Shown: positions 63,564-64,000 of the stretch, piece by piece
How the letters are laid out: every line of letters begins with the position of its first letter
How positions within the stretch are numbered: the stretch's first letter is position 1
Assembly: GCA_900473745.1 (NCBI GenBank)
Contig: UCMW01000003.1
Coordinates: 124,339 to 188,338 of the forward strand
Origin: Hyphomicrobiales bacterium
GTDB taxonomy: Bacteria; Pseudomonadota; Alphaproteobacteria; Rhizobiales; Rhizobiaceae
Reading direction: 5' to 3'
Length of the DNA stretch: 64,000 bases
Translations under genes and position numbers: made by a program
The notes under the pieces: model-generated
Told to the model about the DNA's origin: nothing
Databases searched by the model: none
The model's input: only the letters and a program-made list of their open reading frames with translations

Positions 63564-64000
63564 TCAGATTCCCTTCGACTTCTGTTCCATGGAATCAAGC
63601 GCAGCTGCGAGCCGGCGATCCTCGTTGTAATAACGGGCACGATCCCAGAAATGCGGCTTGCCGATACCTGTCGACATGTGACGGCCGATAATTTTCCCGT
63701 TGGCGTCTTCGCCGTCCATTTCGTAGCGCATCAGGTCTTGGGTAATGATCACGTCGCCTTCCATCCCGATCACCTCGGTGATGTGGGTGATGCGGCGCGA
63801 ACCATCGCGCAGGCGCGCCGCCTGGATTATGACGTCGATCGAACCCGAGATGATCTCGCGCACCGTCTTGGCGGGTAGTGAGAAGCCGCCCATGGCGATC
63901 ATCGATTCCATACGGCTCAGGCATTCGCGCGGCGTGTTGGCGTGGATGGTGCCCATCGAACCGTCGTGACCCGTGTTCATCGCCTGGAGAAGGTCGAAAA
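63564..64000 (-). CDS. cpaF: Tad pilus ATPase CpaF/TadA, C-terminal part (runs off the window)
   Basis: 145 codons are visible, with no start before the window edge. The segment FDLLQAMNTGHDGSMGTIHA is the conserved region after Walker B in CpaF-type secretion ATPases; IIQAARLRDGSRRITHITEV follows. The enzyme powers pilus polymerisation. The stop (63564) is 5 bp before tadB. Upstream tad genes lie beyond the window. Confidence 0.92.
   Translation of the reverse strand, partial: FDLLQAMNTGHDGSMGTIHANTPRECLSRMESMIAMGGFSLPAKTVREIISGSIDVIIQAARLRDGSRRITHITEVIGMEGDVIITQDLMRYEMDGEDANGKIIGRHMSTGIGKPHFWDRARYYNEDRRLAAALDSMEQKSKGI

Overview
The window reads as a stretch of an alphaproteobacterial chromosome, most likely Rhizobiaceae (Rhizobium, Agrobacterium or Sinorhizobium relatives). 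This rests on its high GC content, the gene blocks rimP-nusA-ylxR-infB-rbfA-truB-rpsO-pnp and dnaK-dnaJ, an SRP RNA gene just upstream of dnaX, an RpoH-type promoter of the rhizobial consensus before dnaK, CtrA-type boxes (TTAA-N7-TTAA) and tad/cpa pilus genes. No tRNA, rRNA, IS element, prophage or CRISPR array was seen. Most genes are housekeeping genes.

Layout. 1-306: truncated AraC-type regulator. 422-11890: an RNA and translation block on the minus strand, led by a strong promoter and a rimP-leader-type attenuator and ending with pnp and an rsmC-like gene. 11896-19531: MFS exporter, lytic transglycosylase, recR, a MOSC protein, a hydrolase, ybaB, dnaX and the SRP RNA. 19622-31691: small metabolic and stress genes (HIT/nudC, pheA, kdsB, cytochrome c, AEC carrier, adenosine kinase, D-glycerate dehydrogenase, ThiF-like E1, recF, slyX) and a TetR regulator with a self-contained operator/promoter and a small membrane protein. 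31757-38458: dnaJ, a secreted protein, dnaK, a class A penicillin-binding protein and a YbaK deacylase. 38773-44982: dipeptidase, MarR, a hairpin-rich intergenic region, polA and an enol-lactonase. 45051-51042: gpmA, dapB, an MsbA-like exporter, glk, mgsA and a murein endopeptidase. 51230-57888: a yejABEF peptide ABC transporter operon that carries a VapBC-like toxin-antitoxin pair between yejE and yejF. 57901-61530: ghrA-like, a small membrane protein, pncB, coxG-like and a 54-codon gene. 61543-64000: tadC, tadB and the 3' end of cpaF.

The most notable non-standard observations are these: the toxin-antitoxin pair is stitched into the yej operon by overlapping stop/start codons at every junction, including a 23-codon leader ORF; three or four consecutive perfect hairpins with GGGGA (UCCCC on the other strand) in the loops lie between the MarR gene and polA; two perfect CtrA-type boxes sit about 135 bp upstream of the PBP1A and YbaK genes; and a strong intrinsic terminator faces the plus strand where no plus-strand gene is visible. 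All functional calls come from reading protein motifs by eye; no database search was run.
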